64,000 bases of DNA from Alitta virens (GCA_932294295.1 OW028575.1:42194753-42258752); one strand, 5' to 3'; positions 37,901 to 49,020 are shown, numbered from the stretch's first letter. Notes: generated from the sequence alone by a model not told the origin. Translations and numbers: made by a program.

Positions 37901-40900
37901 TAAAAGAGCTGACTACTTACTCCTTGATAAATAGTTTCTTAGCCACTCTAGATTGGGATAACATTTATAAGGATTGTAGTGGTGCTGAGGATTATTTTAA
38001 ATCCATAATTATTATCAACCATATAAATCCTTTAAAGATGTTATGGATTTTGTGGTGCAAAAATGTGTTCCTTTTACTATAAGTTCAGCTAAAAAGAGTG
38101 TACCTTGGTATAATGACGTATACGAAAATGATTGGTTATCTGTTTGACAATAATATTATTCCTAAAAACCAGCATGGATTTCTATCAAAGAAATCAACAG
38201 TAACAAATCTACTTGAATGCTTGGACAAATGGACATTGAACTTTGATTAAAGGTGTGCAAACAGACATCATTTACCTTGCCTATTCAAAATGCTTTGATA
38301 CCATTGTTCACAGCAAGTTAATGTATGAACTCACCAAGTATGGCTTTGTGGACTCCGCATTTAAGTGGATAGAACATTTTTTAACAAATCGTTACCAGTA
38401 TGTTAAAATAGGGAACACACTATCTTCTTATAAAAATGACATTTTGGGTGTCCCTCAGGCTACCGTGCTTGGACCCTTGCTATTTTTATGCTTTTCTGCA
38501 GATATTAATAGAACGATAAGTAACAGTTATTTGAGAAAAATGCAGACAATACAAAGGTATGTAAAGCCATACATAATATTGATGAAGGTACATTGTTACA
38601 AACTGATCTGATCCTACTTTATGAATAGGCCACAAGATGGCAACTGAAACTTAATCCTGAGAAAACTAAACATCTACGGATTGGCAAAACTATACACGAT
38701 TTCTCGAATTGTCTTAATGACCAGACTATTGAAACTGTGAACTCGATATGTGACATTGGTGTTCATATACAGTCAAACCTCAGATTTACTAATTGTAACA
38801 ATGTTATTAAGAAGGCTCACTTTACTATAAAGAATATATTTAATACTTTCAAAGGGCACAGCAACACATTTTATGTGTCATTATATAAAACTTATGTTCG
38901 GCCTTTATTAGAAAGTGCAAAACCTGTATGGTCACCATACTTGAAATGTAACATTAATAACATAGAATCAGTTCAGTACTTCACAAGAAGGCTTTCTGGT
39001 TTAAGGGTCATTCCATACATAGAAAGATGGTTTCTCCTAAATTTAAACTTGAAGGTCCAATAATCCAAGCTGACCTGATTCTATACCATAAAAGGTCTAC
39101 TCATCTCACTGATATGAATATTCAAAACTCTTAGATATAGTAGTAACCACAGAGGTCATGGTAAAAAATTATTTCACTTTTATAGCCGGTGATGTAAGGA
39201 AATATTTCTTTGCTAATAGAATTGTCAATGTATGGAACAGTCTTGACCCTGATATTATAAATTTCAGTTTAAAAAGATTTGAAGGTGCTATTAATAGTCA
39301 AAGCTTTGTTGGTTGGGGGAGTGTGTATGTGCCCTTCACACCCCTATGTTTTTATGTAGTTGATTTTATGTACTTTTTATCGATAAATATAAAAAAAAAT
39401 AGAATATTGTTATGATTTGTTACTTATCCGAATATAGAGATGCCTACAGATATACAATTTCAAAAGTCTGAAAAAACAATGAAGGAAAAATGTCAAGCTT
39501 ATGTACTGAGTATAGAAGAAAGATATATGCATGTCAGCCTATGTGAATACATATTTTTCACCCCTTTCTATGGAAACCGTGAGGGGGGAGTTGTAAAACT
39601 TGACTCATATTACAGGGTCATCAATTGGTCATTAGGACGGTAGCGAAATGCAGTATGAACCTTTGAAGTATCGATGTGTCCAACCCTTCTCTAGTTCATC
39701 CAAGGTACACATTTTAAAGTCAATTTAAAAGAAAAGGAAAAGACAATTTGCAATTAGCACAAGGCCTAGCGATTCTCGTAATATGATAGATCTTATTGAA
39801 GACCAAGGACATCAACGTGCAAGTCCAGCATGTGAGACTTTGCACAACATAGATCTGCATGTGTCTGACGCAAGGGGGCGCTGATAATCATGGCAAGCCG
39901 AAGGGATCGAAGGTGTGGTGGCGGGCGTCTGCAGTATTATAGGGAGAATTCCTATGGTTTCGGTTCGTCGATTCATCTGATGTTCCGAAACCTGACATGT
40001 TTTTATGGCATTTGAGTGATAGATGACATTTACATATTATGTTACTTTTAAGCTATTTAATACTGAAATAACACACAAAAAATTGTTGACGAATTAACAA
40101 CGAACATTTTGGGGTGCACTCTATAATCCGAAGGGCTATATTCCGAAGGGCCTTATTCTGAGGGGCTGTAACCAAAGGGCTATATTTTTTTAGGGGCTAT
40201 ATTCCGAATTTTCTTGCAGGCTTTGTTCCAAAGGGGTATATTCCAAAGATCATATATTAAATGTCAAGACATAGGGTAAAGTTGGTTAGTATGGGCATAA
40301 TTTTGTCTCGTTAATGCTGTGATGAAAAATATTTTGGAAAATGCATCATTCCTTCAATCCAGAGCATATAAGATGCATATCTTATATTTTTAACCCTCAG
40401 CGAACAAAGTTACGAAAGGGTTTTTGTTATCATCAATGTCTGTCCGCCGGGCGGGAGGGCGGACGGACGGACAGGTGGGCGGGCGGGCATAATGCTTTCT
40501 AGCAGAACTCTAACACTTATGCACTTACCCTAACGAAATTGTGTACAGTAATACTCTATATGGCCTAGTAGTGCCTTTTGATAGTAACATTGACAAAATA
40601 AAGATTTGTATTTATTTGTATTTAGACTTCATTTAAATACAAGTAAATACAAACCTTAAAGGTTAATTTTGTATGAAATTATACCCAACATCTTTATGTG
40701 GCATAATATTGTTGCTGAATTGTTTACCCAATTACGTGTGCCTCCATTTTAGGCTGCTCCGAGATGCCTATTCACCTTTTCAAATAATGCTCCTTTCACC
40801 GGCCCCTTTACCAAAAGGTGCCTTAGCAAAATTGTATAGGTTCTGCATCCGCTGTGTCTATATCAACACTCAATTTAGTGAAATTAAGTTAATTAATGAA

Positions 40901-43900
40901 TAAATAAATAAAAATACCTACAATAACCAAATGAGCATGAATGAGTCACAACAAATCTTAACATTTAAGTCTTGTATATTTCTATACAACTTCAGGGTAG
41001 CCGATGGTAGATATGTAAGATTAGTGATAAATCATTGATTTGAAATTTTTGCTTATTTTCAGGTTGCTTTGCTTGTGGCATGGAAAATGGCTTTCGAGTG
41101 TACAATGCAGACCCATTGAAGGAGAAGGAGAGACAAGGTACATGTTAAAAACACATGCATTACAATTGTTAGTTGTCAGTACATAATATAATCTCAGATG
41201 AGTAAATACTTGCATTTGATGTTATTTTGAACATGTGTATTGTTAATCCTTAATTAAAATCAAATTGCCATGCACAAAATGGGAATGTTATGGTATTTTC
41301 TACGAAGGAAATAGATGCCCATGTGGTAGATCTCATTAGGAAACTTGGGCACAAAGAATTGGCTTTTTAACAGTGTAGAAGGATATCCTTTTTCTTTTAA
41401 TTACAATGTTTTCTTAGGTAATTTTATGCTGTTGAAACGAAATGGACTTAAGTTTCAGTTTCGCCAGAGATATGAATCATCTTTTGATATTATAATGTCC
41501 TATTTTTGTGATACAAAGTCTTATGGTATGGGATTTCCTATAGTATCACAAAGATGCAGAATTAAAAAAGAACCTTTATTGGACCAGTCAATTTTGCACT
41601 TGTGTTCTTAACTGCGAAATGAAAAAACTGAATTGGTACTATTTTTTTGCATGGAGTCTCTTTACTCACGACTGTTTCACAATACCAAGTTACGTGAGCT
41701 TTATTTATGAGCTTTCAGTAGGGGCTTGGCCATTTCATTTGTGACTCATTTTTGGGTCACTTTTGGTTTTGTTAATTCTGTTTCACCATATATCTGGCAC
41801 AGTTATATCTTTTTCAAATAAATAAAATTTAACATTTTGTGAAAATTTCTTAGATTTGCAAAATGTGAATAGCACCTTTCAAAGCCTGTGAAAATGGTTG
41901 TATAGAACCTGTGCTAGCTGATCGGGGCTGATAGTTTATTTCTTTGTGTTGTTAATGTTTCAGACTTTTCTGAAGGGGGCATTGGTCATGTGGAGATGCT
42001 ATTCAGATGCAATTATCTTGCCCTTGTAGGTGGGGGCAAAAAACCAAAATACCCTCCAAACAAAGGTTAGTGAACTTGAATAATAAAATGATGCAATTAT
42101 TCTAACCCTTTCTTGGGATTGACAAGATCAGCCCCCCAATACACTTCCATAATTGCAAGAAAACTTAAAATAAATTTCAAGGAAAGTTTGGGATGTCCGA
42201 TGCCCAATGTTATAGGAAACCCACACGTGTTCCTGATCTGTTTTGACAGATCAGAGAAGGTGGTGCATAGCCATTTGGAACTTAATTTTTTTTAAATCCA
42301 ATGAAAATTGACAAAGTTATTGGAGAAAATGTACGACGAAGCAAGTCCTTGTTTAACTTGAACATTGCTGCGTCAACAGCATTATGATCGTCCTCGCTTC
42401 GCGTATATTTTATTGGAAAAGCTCTGTCAGTTTTTGTCAGATTTTTTTTAATTTAAACATTTTTATGTACATAAATTAATTAACTGTTATTTGTTTTAAT
42501 CTGTCCCATTAACTATACTGGCGCCGGCATTTTTACGGCCGTATGCATTTCGTCCTTATTTGAAAATAGTAACGTCTTGAGTTTCCTTATTTGGGCATTA
42601 CATGAACGTCATTCCGTGTGTGGTATGAAATGCAGTTATCACTACTGCAGACCACCCAGCCCGTATCACCCACTATTTCACATGATAATTCTGCAATTGG
42701 GGTAGAAAATATTTTGCCTACGTAGCGGAACATGTAAGTGACTTAGGTATATGTTTAGCATGTGGAAGTGTGCCTCGAAATTGTCTTGTAATTCTGTTGC
42801 AGTGATGGTTTGGGACGACTTGAAAAAGAAACATGTGATAGAGTTAGAATTTACAAGCGATGTCCGAGCTGTGCGACTACGCAGAGATAGGTACGTATTT
42901 ACCCTCAAATCTGTAAAAGTTTTTATAACCTGACTTTTATTATAAGCGTGTTTCATTGAAATTTATAAGAAGTGTCAAACTGTATGGCTAGAATGATACC
43001 TTGCTGTAAAAAACTTTGACAGTTAAATAGTTGACTCATTGCACAGGGACCCCTTCATTATGCTCCTCTATTTAAGGCTAGTTTGCTACGTACCAAAATG
43101 ATGATGTCACTGATATTTAGTGTTTCATTTGTCTTTCAGGATAGTGGTAGTTCTAGACACAATGATAAAAGTGTACACGTTCACGCAGAACCCTCAGCAG
43201 TTGCATGTTTTCGAAACAAGTACCAACACCAAAGGTATGTAACGGGTTATTATCTGATACAATGAAATGATCCAGTTTTGCCACTCACTAATTGTCACAC
43301 TCTGTAATTCAGGAGACCTAATTTAGTTGGAAACTGACCTCAGACACTTGGATCACCATTCCTGGTCCTGTTGGGCTAATTAAGAATCTGGCTACATGAC
43401 CAGCCCTGCATGACAATTTATTGTGTAACAAACACAACTAGGCTAATGCATGGCAGCATTGCACTTGACCAGTAATGTTTAATGTCAATAAGTGAAAATT
43501 ATGTTGTTGTGGTTTAAGATTTGCAGTACTTTCTTAATTGCAACCCTATTTGAAATGTGTGTTGTGGAATTTATATTTACAGTGTAGTTAATTTAACTCT
43601 AAATGATTCAAAGAGTCTCCAATTTTTGCTGGTCTTTTATGAATTGTTTTATAATTGCAGGATTGTGTGTCATGTGTCCGAACAGCAACAACTCATTATT
43701 AGCATTCCCTGGTCGTAAATTGGGTCATGTACAGATAGTAGATCTTGCCAACACAGAGAAACCCCCGCTGGATATTCCCGCTCACGAGGCTTCGCTAAGT
43801 TGCATATCGTTAAACCTTCAAGGCACTCGACTGGCCACTGCATCTGAAAAAGTAAGGAGTGTTCAAGATTTACACGTGATTTAATTGTCTATAAGAAACT

Positions 43901-46738
43901 CTAAATAGCACATTGATTATGATAAACTGACCTATTGCCCAGGTGACCATAAATTGTTTGTTCCGCAATTTAAAGTGGGGCCTATTTTTTCAGTGTTGAA
44001 AACCTAGATTATCGGATTACTACATGTTTAAGCAGACTCACTTATACATAATCCAGGCCTGTAACTTGGTCTCATTGTTCTGTGGGCAAGAAATTCTTTA
44101 TAGTCATTATGCAGCCCTGCTATGTCTACAATGTAATCATACTAAGCTAGTGTCTCACCTTAAAGTTGTTTGAATTTGCAGGGCACATTGATACGAGTGT
44201 TTGATACGTCCAGTGGAACTCAGTTGCATGAATTACGGAGAGGTGCCAACAATGCTGTTATTTACTGGTAAGTGCACCTGGTGGGATTTAAATTGGGTTG
44301 TCATCGATGTGTTGTATGTAATAGTTACTTATATCCCGAGTAGTAGGAAGTTAACTAACATTTTTGTTGGTTAATCCTAACAATCAAAAAGTAAGTAACT
44401 CCAACTATGAGGGATATAACTTAAACTACATTAAGCATATTTACTAATTTGTTTGATTGTATTGATTTGTTTAACTGCTCTCATTATGCAAAAAAAGCAC
44501 TGTTTGCACTTACGAAGGAGATAACTAACATTTTCGTTGATTATATCCCACTCAGAACACCAGAAAAACTGTCTTGGTGTAGCGTAATATTGATGAAGTG
44601 AGAAATCATCAATATCAATATCACAAAAAAAAAATTAAATTCATTTTTTGATCATTGATTTATTTCTACCATGCCTGAAAAAAATAATGCAATGATTGTA
44701 TTAACATGCATGTGAGGGTTAGCATGGTGCCCTCTGGTGTAAACTATGTCTTGAATGCATGGCGCCCTCACAATTTTAATATTTGATGATCAATAAACGT
44801 GTCTATTACACATGTAGCCTGTGCCATGATATACCAGTGAATGCAGAAAGTACTAAATTTGCATGATATCGCAATGGGCCAATGACAAAAGTATGAATGA
44901 TTCGTGAGATTAGCATAAGCTGAGAGCTTGCAGTGAATTTCAAGCTATACTATGCTGTTTCCAATTTCAGTATCAACTTCAATCAAGAGTCTTCATTTGT
45001 GTGTGTTTCAAGTGATCATGGTACTGTCCATATTTTTTCTATAGAAGACCCGAAGAAAAATAAGCAATCTAGGTGAGTGTTTGATTAGACTTAAACGTGT
45101 ATTCCACAATGTCATACTCTGTACATGTATCACAAAACCCAAAGTTATCAGTAGGAATACTTACTGGTTTTTTTTTGGCCGGATAATTCCAAATGTTTTT
45201 GAAGTAAATGATAGTTTATACTAATTTGAATGAAGTAAATGATAGTATATACTATTAATTATCATTACTACTGCCATTATTATTATTACTGTGTTACTTT
45301 CAATTGTGGATAGCCTTTATTGCACCTTGATGTCATCTTGCACGATATCTAGAAGGAACCACACTGGAAATAAGTTTTCGAACTTTAGTGTGCTATCCCA
45401 ATGGCACTAAAACAGTGTACTTCTTGCACTTCAGTCTTGTATGTACACCCTTTTGATGTTATTGAATAAAGTCTATCCATCTATCTAATGTTATTCGAAA
45501 CTACAACACACAGAAATTCAATTGTCATTGTCTAATATGATGTATTCAGAAGACAATCTATAACAAAGACAACATTTTATATTTTTTGTAATTTCAGTTT
45601 AGCATCTGCTTCTTTCCTGCCCAAATACTTCAGTTCGAAATGGAGTTTCTGTAAATTTCAAGTTCCTGGGGGATCACAGTGTGTTTGCGCATTTGGGCCC
45701 CAGTCCAATGCTGATACACATTCTATCATTGGTGAGTCTTTTATCTTGTGATTTTGCAAATTTTTCGATGGATGATCATAACATTTTACCTCATGTTGCT
45801 GCAGAAACATATTTTACATCAAGTTGTCTTAGGTATATATGACAGTGGCCAAAATCTATTGCATTCACTTCATTGTCTTCTTAATACTGATTACCTACCA
45901 TCCAGAGCCTTGCTGGGTTCACTATCTCTCTAAACATAAATAAACTTCACCTAGTATTAATTTTTCAAGACACAATACTCAACAATGGGTGATGATGCCA
46001 TTTCCAATGTATTTGCAATGTTCTTGTCTTGATTTCTTTCAATGTATCATTTATTTTTTGTAATTAATGCCTGATAGATTCAGTATCTTTTTAATACATA
46101 TTTAGTGTGCCTTGATCAAATACAGTGATTTTCAATCATTTGATGAAGTTTTAGAAAATAGTAATTTAGACAGACAGTGGAGCTTCAAGCCTATTCAGTG
46201 TGCATCCTAGACTAGATTTATTTGCAAAATGTGAGATGACAGGCTTCATTCATTCTCTGCATATCTGACAAATCATCAGTTAAACACATCACTAAGAAAA
46301 CTTTACCTGAAATCGCATCCGTGCTTTGACCACATTATGACCAATAATTTTCTTTTTTTTGTATAACACCTTGTAATAAAGTATGAAAGTGGTCAAAGGT
46401 ATCAAAACACAATTTAATGGCCGCTCAGCCAATCAGACGTGGCGATTCATCAAAGAACCGCCTGCTGAACAGCACGAAAGCGTTGCAACAACTTTTTTTA
46501 GACCAACAAGTTTTCTTAGTGCACATTAACATGGCCCAGAAAAACAACACAGTCACATCTTTTCAATACACTGTACAGCTTTTTCTTAATGTAACAAAAT
46601 CAGAGTAAAATGATCCTCCTGTCTGTTTCAGTGGTATGTGCTGATGGATCGTACTACAAGTTTCTGTTCAACCTGAAAGGAGAAGTTACACGGGACGTCT
46701 ATGCTCAATACCTGGAGATGACTGATGATAAAATGTGA
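22929..46738 (+). CDS. WDR45B: WD repeat domain phosphoinositide-interacting protein 3
   Basis: This is a PROPPIN-family seven-bladed beta-propeller that binds PI3P/PI(3,5)P2 on autophagic membranes. Exons: 22929-22998, 41063-41137, 41964-42065, 42803-42890, 43140-43234, 43661-43851, 44182-44267, 44971-45072, 45598-45731 and 46632-46738. Every junction is GT-AG with consistent phase. They total 1050 bp and 349 aa (human: 344). Landmarks are [20 protein letters not shown] across the first junction, [67 protein letters not shown], and the lipid-binding LRRG motif in exon 7. The C-terminus reads [14 protein letters not shown]. Intron 1 is 18064 bp and contains two antisense receptor-like genes plus several mobile elements. 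The start could be either of two adjacent ATGs (22929 or 22932). Confidence 0.97.
23190..23710. mobile_element. Foldback element built of TGTCAACGA-type motifs
   Basis: The left part (about 23195-23360) repeats CTCGTTGACA and variants every 15-30 bp. The right part (about 23495-23705) repeats the reverse complement, TGTCAACGAG. The outermost blocks attcgtcgaca and tgtcgacgaat are inverted. A non-repetitive centre of about 130 bp separates the arms. There is no ORF. It lies about 200 bp into WDR45B intron 1. Confidence 0.7.
24389..24405. repeat. A-run plus (TA)n microsatellite
   Basis: A poly-A run is followed by a short TA repeat in WDR45B intron 1. The surrounding stretch 23711-25385 shows no gene or recognisable element. 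Confidence 0.6.
25386..25592. mobile_element. Possible pogo/Tigger-like MITE
   Basis: The right end reads atataggtccgactgta, and the left region has a weakly matching inverse (ccgaccagaccta). The interior has GTCGTTATAACCGGGTTCGTTATG, the style of TcMar-Tigger termini. There is no coding capacity, and the boundaries are uncertain. Confidence 0.35.
25686..26343. repeat. 335-bp tandem duplication (2 copies)
   Basis: Copy 1 begins at 25686 and copy 2 at 26021 (acttaatttacatgcacaca in the second). They run to catgcttcaagttgatt and differ at only a handful of sites, so the duplication is recent. A 27-bp short duplication around aaataaattagcta precedes it at 25625-25670. No ORF is present. Confidence 0.9.
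26443..26465. repeat. Poly-G tract (23 bp)
   Basis: An uninterrupted run of G in WDR45B intron 1. Other long G or C runs occur near 30371, 32424, 33485, 34258 and 59667, so poly-G/C tracts are a feature of this genome. Confidence 0.9.
27759..30061 (-). CDS. TNF-receptor-like single-CRD type I membrane protein, paralogue A
   Basis: Exons in transcript order: 29761-30061, 28670-28702, 28038-28220 and 27759-27847. All are GT-AG and phase-consistent (606 bp, 201 aa). Residues 1-23 form a signal peptide, starting at an ATG directly before the hydrophobic stretch. Residues 49-99 hold eight cysteines at 49, 57, 64, 74, 77, 81, 95 and 99, including CGSCQETC and CIQKC. This resembles the CIPCxxxC...CxxxC core of BCMA/TACI-type receptors. 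The transmembrane segment is about 124-143 ([19 protein letters not shown]). The cytoplasmic tail of about 58 residues has PEQES at 172-176, matching the TRAF-binding consensus (P/S/A/T)-x-(Q/E)-E. The gene is nested antisense in WDR45B intron 1, next to a paralogue with the same architecture. TNF-receptor assignment is by pattern only; the ligand is unknown. Confidence 0.75.
28318..28480. mobile_element. hAT-type MITE with CAGGGGCGGAT terminal repeats
   Basis: The ends are inverted: CAGGGGCGGATTTAGG on the left, CCTGGATCCGCCCCTG on the right (163 bp). This terminal sequence is common in invertebrate hAT-derived MITEs. It sits in an intron of TNFR-like paralogue A. I could not identify a clean 8-bp target duplication. 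Confidence 0.65.
28903..28972. mobile_element. CRE/CCAAT MITE (copy 3, half element)
   Basis: One arm of the family at 5136-5334 remains: tcatagacttggacacgaaactc, then a perfect TGACGTCA, then ggccaatgagag. It lies in intron 1 of TNFR-like paralogue A. Confidence 0.55.
30062..32099. other. Interval between the two TNFR-like genes
   Basis: The interval is AT-rich and holds the promoter region of paralogue A and the downstream region of paralogue B. It contains a poly-G run near 30371-30387. I see no further exon with the eight-cysteine pattern and no recognisable transposon. Confidence 0.5.
32100..35271 (-). CDS. TNF-receptor-like single-CRD type I membrane protein, paralogue B
   Basis: Exons in transcript order: 34968-35271, 33079-33141, 32610-32870 and 32100-32161 (690 bp, 229 aa, phase-consistent). 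Residues 1-23 are a signal peptide (begins MSDFRKLW). The cysteines at 50, 58, 65, 75, 78, 82, 96 and 100 have exactly the spacing of paralogue A, with [19 protein letters not shown] and CYQGC. The stalk is longer. The transmembrane segment is about 141-166. The tail is acidic, then has nine glutamines (197-205), then PEQET at 209-213, which resembles the CD40 TRAF site PVQET. It ends in [11 protein letters not shown]. The acceptor of exon 3 has a weak pyrimidine tract, but the phase and ORF support it. It lies antisense in WDR45B intron 1, about 2 kb upstream of paralogue A. Confidence 0.75.
32455..32540. mobile_element. CRE/CCAAT MITE (copy 4)
   Basis: The order is tgcctggaat, CCCATTGGCT, CAGCCAATGG, ggattcacGTGACGTCA, gtttagtttccaa. 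These are the paired inverted CCAAT boxes and CRE of the 5136-5334 family. It lies in the last intron of TNFR-like paralogue B, next to a poly-C run. Confidence 0.6.
33731..33760. repeat. Terminus of a dispersed repeat (TTTAACCCTCAGCGAAC type)
   Basis: The reverse complement of this segment (attttaaccctcagcgaacg) recurs at 40388-40415 in the opposite orientation. It is probably the end of a dispersed element whose other limits I cannot place. Confidence 0.45.
34348..34415 (+). repeat. G-rich tract, potential G-quadruplex
   Basis: Four runs of 11-13 G (34348-34360, 34369-34379, 34385-34396, 34404-34415) are separated by short TTAGAG-like spacers. It is a strong G4-forming candidate in an intron of TNFR-like paralogue B and in intron 1 of WDR45B. 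Confidence 0.7.
35353..35410. repeat. Short dispersed block with AAGGGGGCGCTGAT, copy 1
   Basis: The block tgacgcaagggggcgctgat ... atcatggcaagccga lies about 90 bp upstream of the start codon of TNFR-like paralogue B. It recurs in the same orientation at 39861-39910. The core resembles half of a CTCF motif. Confidence 0.6.
36766..36996. mobile_element. End of a DNA transposon of the CCGGCTATGTGTGA family
   Basis: A GC-rich block of about 230 bp carries repeated cacggatcaacacgga and ccggag motifs. It ends in ccggctatgtgtgaagggggctttag, which matches the right end of the foldback element at 16125-17940. It is non-coding. Confidence 0.45.
36997..37420 (-). pseudogene. LINE relic, C-terminal tail of ORF2
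   Basis: Minus-strand translation at about 37175-37000 gives [17 protein letters not shown] followed by [13 protein letters not shown]. This closely parallels [17 protein letters not shown] of the LINE at 19680-21545, so it is the same family. Further upstream it is frame-broken ([18 protein letters not shown]). No catalytic part is present. Confidence 0.65.
37440..39420 (+). pseudogene. Degenerate LINE with endonuclease and reverse transcriptase remnants
   Basis: CR1/jockey-type relic in several frames. The endonuclease signature [10 protein letters not shown] lies at about 37492-37522, followed after the inserted MITE by [20 protein letters not shown] (about 37740-37800). Then come RT pieces: [20 protein letters not shown] (about 38270), [14 protein letters not shown] (about 38450), and the tail [16 protein letters not shown] (about 39200). 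The YADD catalytic motif is lost and stop codons interrupt it. It lies in WDR45B intron 1, in the sense orientation. Confidence 0.85.
37540..37679. mobile_element. 140-bp palindromic MITE inserted in the LINE, TA target duplication
   Basis: The two halves are near-perfect inverse copies starting catggccaaatgtgccacgtg and ending cacgtggcacaattggccatg. TA flanks both sides (37538-37539 and 37680-37681). Removing the element and one TA joins the LINE endonuclease frame as [16 protein letters not shown]. That proves insertion into a once-intact LINE and implies a Tc1/mariner-type mechanism. Confidence 0.85.
39861..39910. repeat. Short dispersed block with AAGGGGGCGCTGAT, copy 2
   Basis: Same-orientation copy of 35353-35410 with an 8-bp deletion (tgacgcaagggggcgctgat, then atcatggcaagccga). 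No receptor-like exon follows on the minus strand here. Confidence 0.6.
40118..40250. repeat. Short tandem-like repeat of the phrase gggctatattccgaa
   Basis: Imperfect iterations of gggctata, ttccgaagggc and aggggctatattccgaa occur over about 130 bp in WDR45B intron 1. There is no coding potential. Confidence 0.6.
40388..40480. repeat. Inverse copy of the 33731 repeat end, with GC-rich (CGGACGG)n stretch
   Basis: Taaccctcagcgaac at 40390 is the reverse complement of 33731-33760. It is followed at 40440-40490 by a run of ggacgg/gggcgg repeats, the only strongly GC-rich spot of the intron. This is a probable dispersed element terminus. Confidence 0.45.
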
Positions 46739-49020
46739 TATATTGTAAATACATCGTCGTCATTGACATTTTTGTTGCAAAATATTGTTTATTACAAATA
46801 GTGTTGTTTTTGTTGTTGGTGACAGCAACGGCTTAAGAGTGAAGTACTCGCAACAAATGAATGCATCACATCAGTATTTAAATGTATAAATGATCACTGC
46901 TCTGTTCATTGAGAGAATTATTTTTTTGTGTACTTTTGTGTTCTTAATTGTAATCTTGTTACACCAAAAGTGGTGCTTTTGTATCGGTAGATGAAGTTAG
47001 TTTTTGAAAGGGAGTTGTGCATATTATGGAATTGCATTGTAAATGCTGGATGTTAAAAATGATCAAATAAGTTCCATATTTGAGTTAGTAACCTTTTTTG
47101 ATGAAATTTTGGGCAACATTGATATGCCAATGAGGTCACAAAATATTGATGACATGAAGTAATAGCAGTGTTCATACTTTTATTTGCTTCCTGAGCAATG
47201 AACAGATCATTTACTTGTATTTTTATTTCAAACAATCTTGTTAGTATATGTTGTCCTGTGATGCTTTTCATTTCATATTTGATTGATTTTGACCGTTAAC
47301 GCTTATATTAAGAGCAAAGCAGGTGCAATTGATGCACCTTGATTTTACATACACATGTATCTTATTAATTGGTTTTAAGACTTCCATCTGGTAGTTCAAA
47401 TTTAATTGAGTCAGCAGTATTGTCCATATGTGAATACCAATATACACATTGTTTATCCATGAATGAGGTAAAGTATAGTGTCATTTAAAATCTACCTTAC
47501 AAGCAATTCTTAGAATTCCAGGATCATTGCTTATTTGAACGCTTAAGTTCCCAGTGTATTCACACTATTTGTAGCACATTGCTATGCTTTTTTGTCAAGT
47601 GTGATTAATGACTCATTATTGCAATGTGGCATGCAAAAAAAAAAGTTCTTTAATAAGTATAAAACCCACAATCATTTTATACGGAAATGAGTTTCAGAAA
47701 TAATGTGTGGATAACTGGTACCAAACATTTGTTTGATTTAACAGTTGCGTTGTGAGAGCATTCCTATAATGTAAACCATATTGTTATAGCCTTTATATAA
47801 TAAAGTGACACATATGTGATAAGAACAGTGCTTCAGTAGTGTGTAGTTGATATTTGTTTGATATTGAGAAATAGATTGTTTGGCTAATGGGCATTTATTA
47901 TCATACAGTCTTATTTTGGTTTCCCTTCTATCATTGATTTCTGGTATGTATACAACACAAAAAATTTATAAATTAGAGACAAGAACTCCAGGAAGTGCAT
48001 TCAATTTTTACTGAACTTGCCAGCTTGGTTCAGTTGTTGGTGATATATAACTTGGCAGCTGCAGCAAATCCTGCAAAAATCAGCAGCCGAAGCAGCTTGT
48101 TGCAGCTTGTTGAAGGGGCGCATGCAGGCCTCCTGAATGTACATTTTAGGTTGGCAGCTCCCTCTTATTAGTTGTCATACAATTTAAATAGGATATTGTG
48201 TGCAGGTTAGGGCATTGATAATCTAACTGGCAATGATACCCTGGGTCCTTAGAAACTTTTTGATGTCCAGGAGTCCAGGACAGCTCCCTGGGATGCCTGA
48301 AACCCTACAAAATCAACACCAATTATGGATCTGCATGGGATACAGCCCTGAAGCTGTCTCTGCCTGGGACCCTTGAACCTTCAGGGTCCCTGGTAACTAA
48401 AGTGACCTACTTTTACTAGATCTCTACGCATGTGCAATGTTTTGCCGACCGAAAAAATTTATCCAATGGAAGCCTCTTTGGTTGAGCAGTATAGAATGCT
48501 TTTCAGTCAGCGTATAATTTCCTAATTTCCGCGGCTTTGTATTCCTTGTATGATATTGAGCAACTTTGAATCGATGACCATAGGTCCAAAGTGGTTAGGT
48601 TAGTTGTGCAAAAATTTTGGTGAGTTGCTCAAATCAAAGAGCCTCTTCGCTCAAGTGAGATTCCGTACACACTTGTGGTGCTCGTCCGCTAATTAAAATC
48701 ACTACACATGCTATAGATGGCGTGAGCGGTCGACTTGTACACAGGCCCTGAAGGGTTGAGCAGTTAAAGTTAATATCAATTGATATCCCGTGATAATGAC
48801 TTGGGGACTACTGGGTCAGTTCCTGGGGGTCTGTCTGGTCGGAATCCCAGTGAGACTAATTTCCTGGCTGTGTGCAACTACAAATTCTGCAGCATTTACT
48901 GCAAAAGGTCTGCAGCTGCACCAGCCATTTGCAGCTGCAGCAGATCTTTGATTCCATGCAGCCAATTTTGCATCTGCAGACTGAACTGTTTAATTGGTGC
49001 TTTTGTGTTGAACCAGAAGG
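46739..49020. other. WDR45B 3' region and intergenic DNA
   Basis: The first kilobase is the likely WDR45B 3' UTR. From 47830 to 49020 I see no gene. Two stretches (about 48055-48125 and 48890-48960) are rich in gcagctgcagca-like words but form no clear repeat unit. Confidence 0.5.
47799..47804 (+). terminator. AATAAA polyadenylation signal, WDR45B candidate
   Basis: An AATAAA lies about 1.06 kb after the WDR45B stop codon, in AT-rich sequence without repeats, and would give a long 3' UTR. The exact cleavage site is unknown. Confidence 0.4.

Noticed and set aside
41345..41611. Plus-strand frame of 88 codons in WDR45B intron 2
   Set aside because: It has no domain similarity, no promoter context and AT-driven composition.
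44725..44775. CTCF-like words (tggtgccctctggtg, atggcgccctcac) in a WDR45B intron
   Set aside because: The match is suggestive, but single short words cannot be scored by eye against background. No second feature supports an insulator here.
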